This document shows positions 12,167 to 24,131 of a DNA stretch of 50,000 nt, piece by piece; position 1 is the first letter of the stretch, and every line of letters begins with the position of its first letter. Origin of the DNA: Chromera velia (taxonomy: Eukaryota; Sar; Chromeraceae). The notes beneath the pieces were generated by a model, which made no database searches, had not been told where the DNA came from, and worked only from the letters and a program-made list of their open reading frames with translations. The translations under genes were made by a program, and so were the position numbers. The DNA lies in assembly GCA_018398765.1 (NCBI GenBank), contig JAHBMJ010005171.1:1-50000 (forward strand), written 5' to 3'.

Positions 12167-12514
12167 TGCGCGCCGCCGCGATCCGCGCCGCGTGCCCACC
12201 CAAATCACACAAACCCAAACCACCACACCTTTAATTTTCGACTGATCACGCGATCTGACTTTCGATTCCTTCGATCTGTCAGACATTCTTTCATGATCTT
12301 TCCAGTTAATTCGGACTCGAACGCCGTGGGTCGCAGAAGCAGTCCTTACATGCAGTCTACACTTACCCAACGGCAGTATTATTTCCAATAATTTAACTGA
12401 AGAACCAACCTATCTGTCTCCAGATACAGATTCCGCGTCTGTTGCTTCTGTCGTGTGGATCTTCACACGGGTGACTCATCGTCTTTTCGTGAAGAACAAC
12501 ATTCCCAGAGCTGG
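12167..12514 (+). repeat. Dispersed repeat copy 2, upstream of the methyltransferase gene
   Basis: This is the second copy of the 853-1201 repeat, in the same orientation relative to the downstream gene. It ends 30 bases before the ATG at 12544. The shared blocks are listed for copy 1. Confidence 0.8.
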
Positions 12515-12543
12515 ACAGCAGAATTTGAAAGCTTCTGGCCAGA

Positions 12544-13208
12544 ATGGAAAGCGCAAAGTATGTTGAGGAGTGGGGAAAAAATAATGAGAAAACGTTGTTT
12601 CAGTGCCATTCTTTTCGTCTGTCAAGCCGTCTCTGTCGGTGTGTGTCTCTCTTGGTGTCTGTGTAGACGTCTATTTTGCCACTTCTTTGCACTCTTTGCT
12701 CTCTGACTGCCCTTCGATCTCCTTTTCCGTTTATCTGCTTCCATAAAAATTGGTTTTCTCACTGGGGTCTGTCTGTCTTGTGTCATATGTTTCACCTCTC
12801 CCATTTCCAAAACCCCCCTTCCTCTCTCTGGTTGTCTTCTCTCCTCCCAGGAAGAAGCTGAGCTTCCTCTTCTCTGGAGAGAATATGGCGATGGGGTCCT
12901 CGGATGAAGGTGAGATAGAGAGGAGGCACGGAATTGCAGGAGAAGCCTGGACAGGCTGCTTTGCCTTCTTCGCATTAGAATCTTCCGCGAAGTTTTTTGC
13001 ACTCTGCCAGGCGGCCATTGAGGGGTGAGGGGGGGATCCAGAAGCTCAACAAAAAGAGATGGTGAAGGGAAGCTAGACAAAGATTGTGAAGAAGAGGGGG
13101 GTCTGACAGGGGAAGGGGGGAAAAAGCAAACCAATGGGTGGTATGAGTTCCACACTCAATGACTCTTGCTCGCTTCTGGTTTTCCCCTCTTTTCCCGTGC
13201 ACATGAGT

Positions 13209-13281
<73 letters not shown>

Positions 13282-14537
13282 TGGTTGGCTTAGTGCGTAA
13301 TGGTGCTCCATGAGGGGTTGAAAAAAGGAAACTGAGAGAGAAAATGAAACGCACACGCCAGGCCTCACTTCTCCCCTGCCCTCTGCCCACTTCGTTTCCT
13401 CACATTTTTCGTGTCGCTGCTCTTCTCTGTTTTCTGTTCTTCCTCTTCCTCAATACAGGCATGTACGGGGAGTGCACGGCCAAGTCCCTCTTCAACGTCT
13501 TCGATGTGCTGAAAGAGAAGTGCGGCCTCGACGAGGTCGGTTCCTTGGAGTCTTTTCTTGATTTCTACCCCCTCTGTCTGTATCTCTCTTTCCGCCCTTC
13601 AGAACCGCCTTTCTTATTTCCGCCATTCTTCTCCCTCTCGCGTGCCCCCGGGCCCTATTCTCTTTCTTTCGTTCTCCCCCTTCTTTTCCATCTTTCCTTA
13701 CAAGACGTGCCCATTCGATCGATACAGGCTCGGCCTCTTGGGAAAGCCGGCACTTCCTTTGTCTGGTTGAGACGGAAAAGGGGAGTCAGGTGCCAGTTGT
13801 TGGCTGGCTGGCAGGGTTGGGCCCGAACAAGGAAGGGGCTTGCTGACCCCGGAAGGATCGTTTTTCTCACGCGCTGCACTGTGCCGTCTCGTCAGGCTGC
13901 CACCCTCAAAAAGGGATTTCGTGTGCCTCTCCGTTGTCCTGCTTTTCTCTCCTGTTCTGTCTACTTCTCTGCCTGCCTTTCTGTATTTCGATCCACACTG
14001 TCTGTCCCCCGTTTGATTGTATTCTGCAGACAAGCGTGTTTCTCGATTTGGGGTCTGGGAGGGGCGTGCCGTCTCTTCTGGCTGCCTGGGGAACTCCGTG
14101 TCTGGCAAACTGTGAGTGCGTGAGTGAGTGAGTTGTTTTGTTGGCTGCTCGCTCTTCTTTTTTTGTCATCTCTCTTTCGCTCTCTTTTTTCTGTCCGTCT
14201 GTCTGTGTAGCTGACTGGTTGTCTGTCCGTCTCTGTCCGTCTCTTAAAGAGTTGGGCCTCCACGTGAATCTGCTGGGCTTGTCTCACGTTGGGATTTGTT
14301 CCTGGTCATCGCTTCTTGTTTTATCGTTCCTGTTGAATCCCTCTTCCTATCGGGCAACGATTTGCCCTAACGGTTCCCCATGTGCACTCTCTTAGAGCAC
14401 CAGGTAGCGTGGAGGCCGTAGCTTCCCTCCCTCCTTTGTTTCTTCTCCCCCTTTAGCTATCCTCTTTCGGTCCTTCGGGCCTTTGACCTTTTTCAACCAC
14501 TCTGTATGTGACCTCCCTCTCGTCCTCTTTCCCTCTT

Positions 14538-14586
<49 letters not shown>

Positions 14587-17500
14587 CTATTTGTGAGAGG
14601 AGCAGTGGGAGTGGAGCTGGACAAGAACGCCTGGAGGCTCTCCGTCCAGAACCTCAACCGGGCTCTCCGGATAGTGGATGAGGATGAGGAGGAAGAAGAA
14701 GAGGGGGGAGAGGAAGGAGGGGAGCCACAAGCAGCTGCTGCAGAGGGCCTCACAGGAGAGGAGGACCCCGTCCTTCCCCGGAGAGACAATGCAGAGGAGG
14801 AGGCAGTCACAAACGGAGGGATGCAGGAAGCGGGTCAAGAGGGGGTGGAGGAGAAGACTGAGGAAACGGATCAGAAGGAGAGCAACGAACAAGGACAGGA
14901 GGAAGGGATCCAGAAGGAGGAGGAGGAAAATGAAGAGAAGCAGGTCGAGGAGGGTCTGCAGGATCAGGTGGAGGCCTCTGGAGACATCGAGGAACGGCAG
15001 CAAGAGGAAGGGGGAGAGAGGCTGTCTCTGCCCCCTTTCCGGTCCGCCTTCCTGGAGGCAAATATGGGAACCCTCATGGACTTCTCTCCTGCCACCCACG
15101 TCTACGCCTTTGACTGCGCCATGCCACCGGAATTGGTCCTCGAGTCAGTCTGTCCCTCCTCTCTCTCTCTCTCTCTGTGTGTGCGTGTGTGTGTGCGCGC
15201 GCGCGCGCGCACGGGCAAGTTGGATGGCACATTGGTAGCTGCCGGTCTGTAACATAAGCATGCGTCATTTGTTCAGGGGAGACAATTGAAAGAGCCTTTG
15301 TTTTGTCTCCCGTCGGCAAGCTGGCACCAGAGCCTTGACGCAATTTTGTATGCTTAAGCAGTCCTGAGAGGGCCGAAAGAAAGTGCAGAATGTTTTTTAA
15401 TCAAGCTTGACTTGGCTGAGGATCTCAGACAGAGAAGAAAGGAATATGCACGCAGCATGAAAACGTGTCTGTGTGTGTGTGAGAGAGAGAGAGAGAGTTG
15501 TAGAGCTGAGCAGAGCAGAGAGAAGGAGGAAATATGAAATGACTGTAGCTCTGTTCCTTTACGTGGAAGTGCAGTCACAGAGGTAACCGTTGTCTTTGAG
15601 CACGCTGGTTGCCATAAACAAGGCACCACAGCATGATTTATCTTAAAATCGTTTTGAATTAATTCACGCGGTGTTGTTCCATTTCTCTCCCACCTCATCC
15701 CCCCCTCCCACAACGTCTCTGCCTGCAGGACCGTGATGATCTTCAACCTGTCTCTCCACTCGTTCTGCTACATCTCCTTCAGAAGAGGTCAGGCAGAACG
15801 AGCAGATGGGGGGAAAGGAGGAGGGAAGCGATGCATTGAGGGATGCAATAGTGAAGCGACGAGAAAGAACAGCTACGTTTTTCCCCACCTTCTGACTTAA
15901 GTCTCTTTTGCATCTTTTTCCCCCCATTTCTCCTCAAGCCTACCTCTGCCTTCTGTGATCTCAATGTCCGTACTGCATCTATCTATGTGTGCAGATCTCG
16001 CTTCCGCCTTCGGACTTGCTGGAGATCTGGTTGCCCAGGTGCCCATGCACATGACCGTCTCGGGAGAGGGCAGGACTGCGTTCGTGTTCCTCAAAAGAAA
16101 GTGGGGGCTGATCCGAGAACTCAACTCGCGCGTTCTCGGCAGAATTGCCGCCTGCTGCCCCCCCCCCCTAGAATCTCAAAAGCCATGCACAGACTCGCAA
16201 AAAGAGAGAGACGGCTCTTCAGAGGTCTGCACAGAGGGGGGGAGTCAAATAGGAAGTGACGAGACAGAGACGGAAACCGAGAGTCAAGGAGCACACAGAA
16301 TGGATGGGATTCCAGAAGATCCCTGTGAGAGGGCCAAGTTGGAGGCATTGCTCCAAGTGGCAGTCCCACTAGATCCCGAAAAGATAGTAGATGGGGACTT
16401 TCAGGGACAGGGAAAGGCAAAGGAGGTTGCAGCAGAGGGAGAGGAAGGCCTTTCCAGCCCCTCCCCCTCTTCTTCTTCTTCCTCTCCGTCTCCGATGTGG
16501 CTGCTCTTCCGGAGAGTCCTGATGCCCATCCAGTTCCAACTGATGGTCACGGGATCCGTCATTAACGTCAGTCAGGGAGTCAAGCGGCTTTCTTCATGTG
16601 TAACAACGCAGACAGACAGATGCATGGTGTCGACATGGCATTCCTATAGCATGTCGAGAGCCTCTGGGTGGCCTGTGTGATGGTGAGTGCCCAATCGATC
16701 CACTCTTTCTTTTCACACCCGCCGCAGCTACATTCAGACACTTTCTCTGACTGCCACCCTACGTGTTTTACCCCCGCCGCCTCCCCTCTCTCTCTGTGCG
16801 TGCCCTCGTGTGTGTGTGTGTGTGTGTGTGTGCAGTCCTGGTTCAGCCAGGACAAGCCCGCAAGAAGTAGGAGGAGCGTGTCATCCCGAGGGAGGGAGGA
16901 GGAGGAGGCGTCCCCTCAGTCTAGAGGGAGAGGGGGAGGAAGTCGCACCCCGAAGTCGAGAAAGAGGTCGACATCTGCGAAGTCTTCGCAGCCGCGTGTG
17001 CGGAAAGAGGGGGGTGCAGCAGGGGGGAAGAAGCGGAGAATGTCCGTTCTCGACACGGCCAGTCAGAGTCTCGCCACAGAGGCGTGCTCGGTCAACGCAT
17101 CTCCTTTCCCATCTGCGCAACAGAGCGAGGCCGGTAGCCAGATGTGGGTTCCTGTCGAGACTGACGCAGGTATGCGTTCCGGTCTCCCCTCTCCCCTGCG
17201 TCCCTCCCGTCTGTGGGAGAGAATAGAGGAAGAAGAAGACGAAGAAGAGGATGACGTACCTCTTAGCCTGTCTCTTCCTTCCTCCCAGAGAGAAAGGAGA
17301 CCTCAGTCGATCCACCCCCCCACCAAAAAGACAGGGATGGGTGGGATGACCACGAACGGATGGGCAGGACTGTCCCGTCCTGCAGCCGCGGTGAGGAAGA
17401 TCAAGATGGGTATCCTCAAAAACGTTCACACCGTGCGCATCGGTCTTCTGAATCCCTCCCCGATGCGGGCTATGTACCACACCGCAGACCAGCCTGACCC

Positions 17501-17681
17501 TGTCCCTGTCCCCTCACCCTCTTTCGTCTCTGTGGCTGTTCCTGTCTCCAGGCCTGCACACTGCAGAGACCGGATGGGAGAGGGAGAAGCTCAAAGAGTT
17601 GAAGGGGAGTCTTCTGATGATGAGGAGGAAGAGGCGCCTCTCAGTCAGAGGCTGTCGGTGCGTGTGCACGGTTGCACCTGA
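12544..17681 (+). CDS. Class I SAM-dependent methyltransferase, probably DOT1-like
   Basis: Eight exons join without a phase break: 12544-12602, 12851-12909, 13459-13535, 14030-14111, 14606-15143, 15729-15787, 15995-16566 and 16836-17681, giving 763 residues. MYGE lies at residues 41-44, SAM motif I FLDLGSGRG at 69-77, and the acidic GVELDKN at 94-100. VYAFDCAMPPEL lies near 258-269, then TVMIFNLSLHSF and a MTVSGEGRTAFVFLKRKW strand. The order YGE, D-L-G-S-G, G-V-E and an aromatic-Phe motif before P-E matches DOT1 histone H3 lysine-79 methyltransferases, though Asn of the usual NNFAFGP is replaced. A Glu-rich insertion of about 110 residues (112-230) splits the core, and a Ser/Arg/Lys-rich tail suggests nuclear action. 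The first intron donor (GTGCCA) is weak. Methyltransferase is firm; DOT1 assignment is moderate. Confidence 0.8.
13211..13280. repeat. (TG)n microsatellite, intronic
   Basis: A nearly pure TG run lies in the intron between the second and third exons of the methyltransferase gene. Confidence 0.9.
14537..14586. repeat. (TC)n(TG)n tract before a 3' splice site
   Basis: The tract ends about 20 bases before the acceptor of the exon starting at 14606 of the methyltransferase gene. Confidence 0.85.
15158..15210. repeat. (TC)n(TG)n(CG)n tract just inside an intron
   Basis: This mixed dinucleotide run follows the GTCAGT donor after 15143 and ends in an alternating GC stretch able to adopt left-handed DNA. 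Confidence 0.8.
16808..16835 (+). repeat. (TG)n tract abutting the last acceptor
   Basis: The TG run ends directly in GCAG, the acceptor of the last methyltransferase exon at 16836. Confidence 0.85.
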
Positions 17682-19303
17682 AATGAATGAGAGAGGGAAA
17701 GCAAATCCTCGAGACTCAGTCGGCTGGGGGCTGGATGCTTGAGGAGAATGTATGTAGAATTCATGTCTCCTCTGTCCATTGCCCCTCTTCTTCCCTCTTT
17801 CTTCACCCAATCACGTGACGATCCATCCGTTCATCCGTCCATCCTCATGCCCTCAGCTCGCAATGAGGGAAGAAGGAGACTCTGTCCTTCCTTCAAACCC
17901 CAAAGAGTTTGTTTTGTTTCTTTCTTTCTTTCTTTCTTTTTCTTTCTTTCTTTTTCTTTCTTTCTTTCTTTCTTGCTTGCTTGCTTGCTTTCTTTCTTTC
18001 TTGCTTGCTTGCTTGCTTTCTTTCTTGCTTGCTTGCTTGCTTGCTTGCTTTCTTTCTTTGTTTGTTGTGAGGAGAAAGAGGTAGAAGTATTGAATTGACA
18101 TGACGAGACGCGTGAAGGGTTGAGATGTCTTCGTCGAGTCGGGCCAACCTCTTTCTCTTTCTCTCCTTGCGTGTATGTTGTTGATGTCTCAAAGAGGCAG
18201 GCAGGCAGGCAGGCAGGCACCAAGCAGGCAAAAAGCAACGAGACCGCCGTTGGTTCTGTACAGGCAATTCCTTTCTCTCTCTCTCTCTTTCTGGGGAGGG
18301 ATCAAAATCTTTTGATTCCTTTCCTTCAACCAATGGGCCCGTTGCGCTTTGTCGCTTGTCGTCTCTTCCTCTTCCTCTCTAATTACTTTTGTTCTTGTAC
18401 TGTCAGTCGCTGGCCGTCTTTGCAAGCTTTCGAATGAATGTTGGAGTCTGTTGCCGACAAAAAAATAATCATTGCACTTACTTGCATTTCCACTTCCACA
18501 GCGAATTCTTTTCCTTTCCCCCAACCGTTCGGTTCTGTAAACGCACCGCTGCATCCATGCATATTTGCTGTCTTCTCTTTCTTCCAACTTTGCACAGTGT
18601 TGTGTCGTGTCCCTCTTTTCTGCCTGCGAATTGAAAAGGAAAGGCAGGCAAGCTTGTGGTATTTAATAGGCTGGCTTCGATGCATGCCAGGCAGGCACGC
18701 ATCTTGTGCAGAATTTGGGAGGGACCTCAGCATTCATTGTGAGCTGAAGATTTCCTCCAGAATTCATTTCATTCTACAGATTTGTTTGGGGTCCTCTTTG
18801 GGTGGGGCTGCGTCTCTGGGAGCCGCTGCGCAAGCGAAGCGGGTGTCCGTAGATCAGGGCAGCGATTGGTGGAATGAGTGAATGTGCAGGCGGCTGCACA
18901 ATCAGAAGTGTTCTTTCCGTCCTTCAGAAGGGAATGCAGCCTTTTCGAGGCACAGAGCAAGCAGGCGTCTCGTTTGTGTCGCCCTCCGCTCTGCAGGTGT
19001 TGGCGCCAATCGGTCTGCACGTTGTCTCTCCTCCACGTTCGCTGCTTCTTATTTTTGTGATCGGAAGTGTACAATCTTCTCTGTATTTGTTTGGTGCATG
19101 GAGGTAGCGCAAAGCACGGACCAGAGCACAAAGCACCTGTTGCTTTTCTGGAGGAGTTACGCTGCTTTCACCACCCCTTGCGCCACTCAGACATTAAATA
19201 GATAGACAGGCGGACTCTTTCTGCCTGTGGGCGCCTAGACTTAACCCACCGTCGCTGTCTCGTTCTGCCAGTTTCTTTCTACCCTGTCTCTTTCTGTCAC
19301 GGC
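17682..19303. other. Region downstream of the methyltransferase gene
   Basis: It should begin with the 3' untranslated region of the methyltransferase transcript. Short open frames near 18780-18880 and 18880-19107 have no family resemblance or convincing splice partners. I support no gene here. Confidence 0.5.
17918..18062. repeat. TTTC/CTTG tetranucleotide array
   Basis: About 145 bases of TTTC and CTTG units interleaved in blocks. Open frames across it on both strands are repeat artefacts. Confidence 0.95.
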
Positions 19304-19690
19304 TTATCGGTGTCTCTTTTTCCTCTCTTTCGGAACTTTTTTGCCTGTCTCTGAATCTCTCTCTTTGTCTCTCTTTTTTTGGTGGCGCACCTGCGCCGGC
19401 AGCAAGTTGCCGATCTTCTTGTCTTCTTTTTGCCAGCTTGGTGCCAGTCTCGCAGGATGTGCGACTGGCGTAGGGTAGGTCGTTGCTGGAAAAGCCTCTG
19501 AGGGACTCGGCCAGTTGGAGGGGAAAGGGGTCTGGGCTGTGCGAAATCTTCTCAGGTCTTCAAAGAAAAGCACAGTAGACGTCTCTACTTCAGCGGCGAG
19601 AAAAAGCGAATCCCCGAACGGAGGAGCTAGAAAAGAGAACAGAAAGCCGATCGCTGCTTGCACTTGGCCCACGACCGAAACTCCAAACAT
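19304..19690 (-). CDS. Possible first exon or small gene, unknown
   Basis: An ATG-initiated frame of 128 codons lies at the GC-rich edge before an AT-rich gap. Its N-terminus is hydrophobic (AAIGFLFSFLAPPFGDSLFL) and its C-terminus is Lys/Arg-rich. I do not recognise it, and no splice partner was found. It could equally be chance open sequence. Confidence 0.2.
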   Translation of the reverse strand: MFGVSVVGQVQAAIGFLFSFLAPPFGDSLFLAAEVETSTVLFFEDLRRFRTAQTPFPSNWPSPSEAFPATTYPTPVAHPARLAPSWQKEDKKIGNLLPAQVRHQKKRDKERDSETGKKVPKERKKRHR

Positions 19691-19699
19691 CTGAATGGC

Positions 19700-21033
19700 T
19701 TTGACTCTCGAAGACGGTCGTCGCTAATGAAGAAACAAAAAAAGGAGACGGTTTCGAGTTTCAAAAACGTCACACGTCTCGTTTGCGACTAAATCTCCAC
19801 CGGTTTTCTTCCGGACAAGAGGAGTGAGCGCTGTGTCGGTTCTACTCCGCGTTCAGCGGTTTCACCGTTGTAAAAAAAAAAAAAAAAGAAGAAAACTTGA
19901 AGCGCGTCAAGCTGAAAACATCATTGAAAAGTGTGAAGGCAGGTTTGAACTGCTAGTTGAACTGTATATTTTGAAGTTAAAAATTCACTAAAAAATGATT
20001 GTGTGAATTTATGTAGACCTTCAGACTTTGACTTTGAAACTAGCTTTGAAATTCTGATTTTCATTCTAGTTTTCATTTATTTTCCTTAAATTCGTAAGTG
20101 TATAGTATGCTACTAGTAGTATTATTACTATTATGGTTAAAGCCTACATATAAGCCTACATTTTTAGCTACTTTTATATTGTAACTCGAATTTGTGAGAT
20201 AAAAATCATAAAATTAGACGAAAATTTATTTAAAAAGTGAACCCTAAAATTTAAATTCAAAAATCTTAATTGTTAAAAGTTTAGTCACTGACAGAGTCAT
20301 GGCAGAGCATAGTCTTCCAGGTATACCAGCAAGTCTGCGAGGAGCTTGTGAGATGGCCCCAGCGTCGTTTAGGCTTTCATTGATTCTCTAAGACTTTGGC
20401 TTCTGCAGAGTCATGCGCTTGATGCACTTAAGTGTGTCTTACCGTTTCAATGCATATGTGCATGTATGATGTGTGTCTCTGTTCTTTCTAGTTGTTTCAA
20501 TTCAACTTCCGTCTTCACAAAACGGTTTTCGTCTGGAAGAATCTCTTTCCTTCCTCAGCTTTCTACCAATAGAATCCAGCTAAAAACTTTTTTCTCTTTC
20601 CTTCAAAAAAACCCATTCAGATTAACATTGTGAGCACTTACAAAAAAAACCTGCTTCCCCCCCTCATTTTTCATCTTCTTCACTGAGTCTCTCTTTCCTC
20701 ATAAAATTTAATATATGAATATGGTCTGCGCATATGCCGAGCCTTTGTGTCTCCATGCACGCCCACAGACTGGGCCACAGCCTAAGTGTTGTTGTGCTTC
20801 TTTTATACTTTCCTAGGTGCTTTTATTAAGGCCAGATAGTGCCCATCTTTCAACAGTTGGTGTGCCAGTGGGAAAACATCCAGTCGTTTTGAACTAGCGC
20901 TTTCAATTGCCCTTCTCTTTCAATCTGGGCTTACTTCTAGTGACTAGGTTTGATTTGATTTGATTTGATTTGATTTGAGGTTGTGCTTATCCTTAAATCA
21001 AATCTTCAAATCAAATCTGAACGTCAGATGGGG
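19700..21033. other. AT-rich intergenic sequence
   Basis: No gene is seen. The stretch includes a 15-base A run near 19873. A TTTGA pentanucleotide array lies at 20948-20978, followed by a short inverted version (AAATCAAATC type) at about 20994-21018, which together could form a foldback. Confidence 0.6.
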
Positions 21034-22352
21034 CCTAGGGGTAGTCTTTAGATAGATTTTCTTTTAGTTTAGATTTTTTACCCCCTCCAAACTAATATAT
21101 TGATCTATCTAAAAAATATATAAAAAAAATGTAAAAAATTTATAGTAAAAAACGGTGGCCTTTCACATGCTTTTCGCGAAACAACCAGCCTCAATTCAAT
21201 GCTTCGGAGCAGCTGAATTTAACGCTCGCCGGCAGACAAGGAGTTAACTGGATGCTCTCTTTATCCTGTAGTGGTTGCTTGAAGAAGAAGGACTGCTCTG
21301 CGGAAGCTTCCTTTCCACTTCTTAAAGTGCGCAACACCAAAGGCTTTGAAAAGGGGAACTGAAATGGAAGAGATAGCTAGTTGCCATCTTTCCAACCAGT
21401 GTGACACGTACTGATATAAGACAATGAGGATGGTCGAGATGGACCGACGGAGAAGTATAGGAATCAAAAGCAAAGAGCTAGTCCTTAGCAGACAGACTAG
21501 AAAAAGAAAGGCAAAGGATGATGCTGTGACCTGATGACCTGATGTCCGAAGTCCATACATATACACAGAAGTCTGTCAATCGAAAAGACTAACCTGAGTA
21601 GTACCATAAAGAGGCTCAATCGATCGAGGCAGGATGGAATTAATACGCAGAGTGAAAGTCGATCGATCGATCTTGACAGTCGATCGACTAATCAGCTCGC
21701 CATGCATCGATGGGCCCTTTGAGAAATGCACATCTACCACTTCTTAATTGAATCGCTCCTTTCCTATTTGTTGACGTACAAGTGTCATCCAGGCACTCGT
21801 TACAATGCATGAAGTCGATCGCCAACAACACATGCACAACAGTTGCATAACAGATCAAACGGATGGATCGGTCCTCACGGCGATGCGTGCACGCGCGCGG
21901 ACTGATGGCGTCGCATGCACGCCACGTCTCCAAATTGAACCTTCACGAGAATAATGCATGGACTCACATGTACCGATAAATCAGATGAGAATATGCACCG
22001 CGCATGCAAGGTGACAATGATTGGCGGCGCACAACTGCATAAGGGTCGGCCCTATGCTTTTGTCTCCACACAATCTCACTGCTGCTTATGTAACCAGGAC
22101 GTTTGTTCTAACATATCCTCCTTGAAGGCTCATATATCGTAGGCTTCACAGCGGAACATTTCTGTTTTCCCTCTAATACGCGTGCAGGTCTGCAAGCTCT
22201 GCTTGGAGAATCAATAGAGATCTTCGTTCCCCTGCTGGAAGGTGCCAGTGGGCCAGAGAGGAGTTGCCCTGTTTAGATTAGTTAGATTAGTTAGATAGAT
22301 TTTTTTTTTTGAAGATCTAATATAAATAATCTATCTAGCAACCACCCCTAGG
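21034..22352. mobile_element. Candidate non-autonomous element with inverted ends
   Basis: The left end begins CCTAGGGGTAGTC and runs into TTAGATAGATT. The reverse complement of the right end begins CCTAGGGGTGGTT and runs into CTAGATAGATT. By eye, 21 of 25 positions match. The interior has no transposase-like frame. No clear target-site duplication is visible, so this may be two independent copies of a small repeat. Confidence 0.3.
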
Positions 22353-23000
22353 ATGGGGCTTGCTCTGACACCCCTTTTAAGTTGCCTCTTTCTGCATACA
22401 CGTTTTGAATAGACAAAAAAACAAACAATGCATCTCATGCCCTGCAGTTGGCCAGAGCCCAAGTGGTGTGCTCACCGGCTTTAATTCAATTCATTCACCG
22501 TGAATTGATTTTGATCTTAAGATTGATGTCCAATGAGTGGCAATGACTCCAATTTTATATCAATATATTTAATTTTAATAAATTTTGTAAATCTCAGTCT
22601 AGGTGTTAGTATATAATAAATCCTAGTGCAAATCTAGAATCATGCACTGGCAAATCTTTATACAACATGTTTACATATTTTTCATTATCTTTTTCTTCAG
22701 TCTTTTTCTAGGTCTTTTTCATGGTGCAAATAATGCATAATGCATCTACTCATGTATAGGAACTGTACGTAAGGTATGAAGGATGAAAAGCAAACATGCA
22801 TACAATGTTGCAGGCGAGCGAGAACAACATTTCCTCTCGCATTAATTAATTTCCTATCCAGAGTATTACACGCACGCAGAGTGGTTTCACATTTCAGCGA
22901 GACGCAGCACCTCACTGGCATGTGGAGGGAACAGAGGCTGTGGACAGAACATCGTGTTGCGCGAATCAGGAGTGCACGTGCCAAGAAAAAAACTTGTGGA
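22353..23000. other. AT-rich stretch at the 3' side of the secreted-protein gene
   Basis: It may hold the last exon of the minus-strand secreted-protein gene, for example near 22890-22940 after a CCACAG acceptor. I could not fix its frame. Otherwise nothing is seen. Confidence 0.4.
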
Positions 23001-23027
23001 TCGAGGGGTTGAAGGCACACACTCACA

Positions 23028-24131
23028 CCCGACTGACGCGAACGCACCCCAACACCATCTTAGTTGTTCTAACAGATTGGCCCGCATCTCTTTGTGCAGC
23101 TCCACCTCCTGTGCGTGTGGCATGGGCTCCTTCCCAGGCGGCAGGATGTAGGCATACTGCAAAGTAACCGGGTGCACACCGAACTGAGGGGACGAGTGGA
23201 AACACCACGACGCACTCGATTCGACCGCAAAGATGTGAATGCGCAATCCAGGCGGCAGAGTGACCTCCAGCTGGTATTCGTAAATCCCCCCCAAGTTCAG
23301 AGGGTACACAAACGACCCGATGCCCTTCCCTCCGGGATGATGAACTTCCTCCATCTCCCACGCGCGCCGCAGCACCAGCATGAACCCCCGATTACTTGGT
23401 GCGCGGTTCTTTGCCGTGTACTCAAGACCCACCAATGGCGACAGACTGGCGCTCTTGAATTGCCACAAAGTCCACGAGTGCGGCTCAAAAGTCACTCCAT
23501 CCTCAGAGGCGCTTGTGGAGACATTGCCTCCAAACGGCCTGGTTGATCCTGAGTAGACGTCGAGACTGGGCACAAACTGCTGCGTCGTCGCGTTCCGAGC
23601 TAGTCAGTTGAGTCCCGAGGCCGTCAGCAGAATCGGAACTTTCAACTCCAGCGGCAGCCTCTCACCAGCTTCTTGTCTGATGACCTTGTTCGCGTCATTC
23701 ATGGCATAACCGTAGAGGTTCATCCGCACAGCAGCAAGATCAGCCACGGGACCGCCCTCGTAAAGCCGGCCCACCTGAAACACAAAGTTGGCACAGCGTT
23801 CACGCCCAGAGCTCCAGCCCGACTTCCATCCTGAGAAGGTGTCACAGGAGGTGTTGAACTGCTGACGGATATCGTCGGTCGCTTGGTAACGCGTGAGGTC
23901 GAAGGAGGTGCCGTCTTCAAACGACACTTCCGTTTTGATTTCCGTCTCCTTCCGAAAGTCCTGTGTAGCGCTTGACCCTCGGCCCCAGCGTCCTTCGCTT
24001 CTCAATGAATCAAAAAAGTGTCTGCTTTCAATCGGCTTCTCAAAGGCCAATGAGGCTCTGGCTACATCCTGCTGAGACAGGGCACAGAGAGCCAACAGGC
24101 AAAAGAGACGGAGAAGCACAAAAATTTTCAT
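23028..24131 (-). pseudogene. Secreted protein of unknown family with an in-frame TGA, possible readthrough gene
   Basis: The ATG at 24129-24131 opens a clear signal peptide (MKIFVLLRLFCLLALCALS, cleavage likely after ARA). The first frame runs 175 codons to TGA at 23604-23606. The same frame then stays open for about 190 more codons of protein-like sequence (SWTLWQFKSASLSPLVGLEY, IYEYQLEVTLPPGLRIHIF) to a strong GTGAGT donor near 23028. The next exon was not fixed. The stop is followed by CTAG, the known context for high-level UGA readthrough. It may be a readthrough gene, a recent pseudogene, an allele or an assembly error. I do not recognise the family. Likely destination: secretory pathway. 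Confidence 0.6.

Noticed and set aside
17739-18333. Lys/Ser/Gln-rich and Leu/Phe/Cys-rich frames
   Set aside because: They come from the TTTC/CTTG tetranucleotide array.
22887-23573. Separate gene starting downstream of the TGA
   Set aside because: The frame has no ATG at that point, and the same frame is open across the stop apart from the single TGA.
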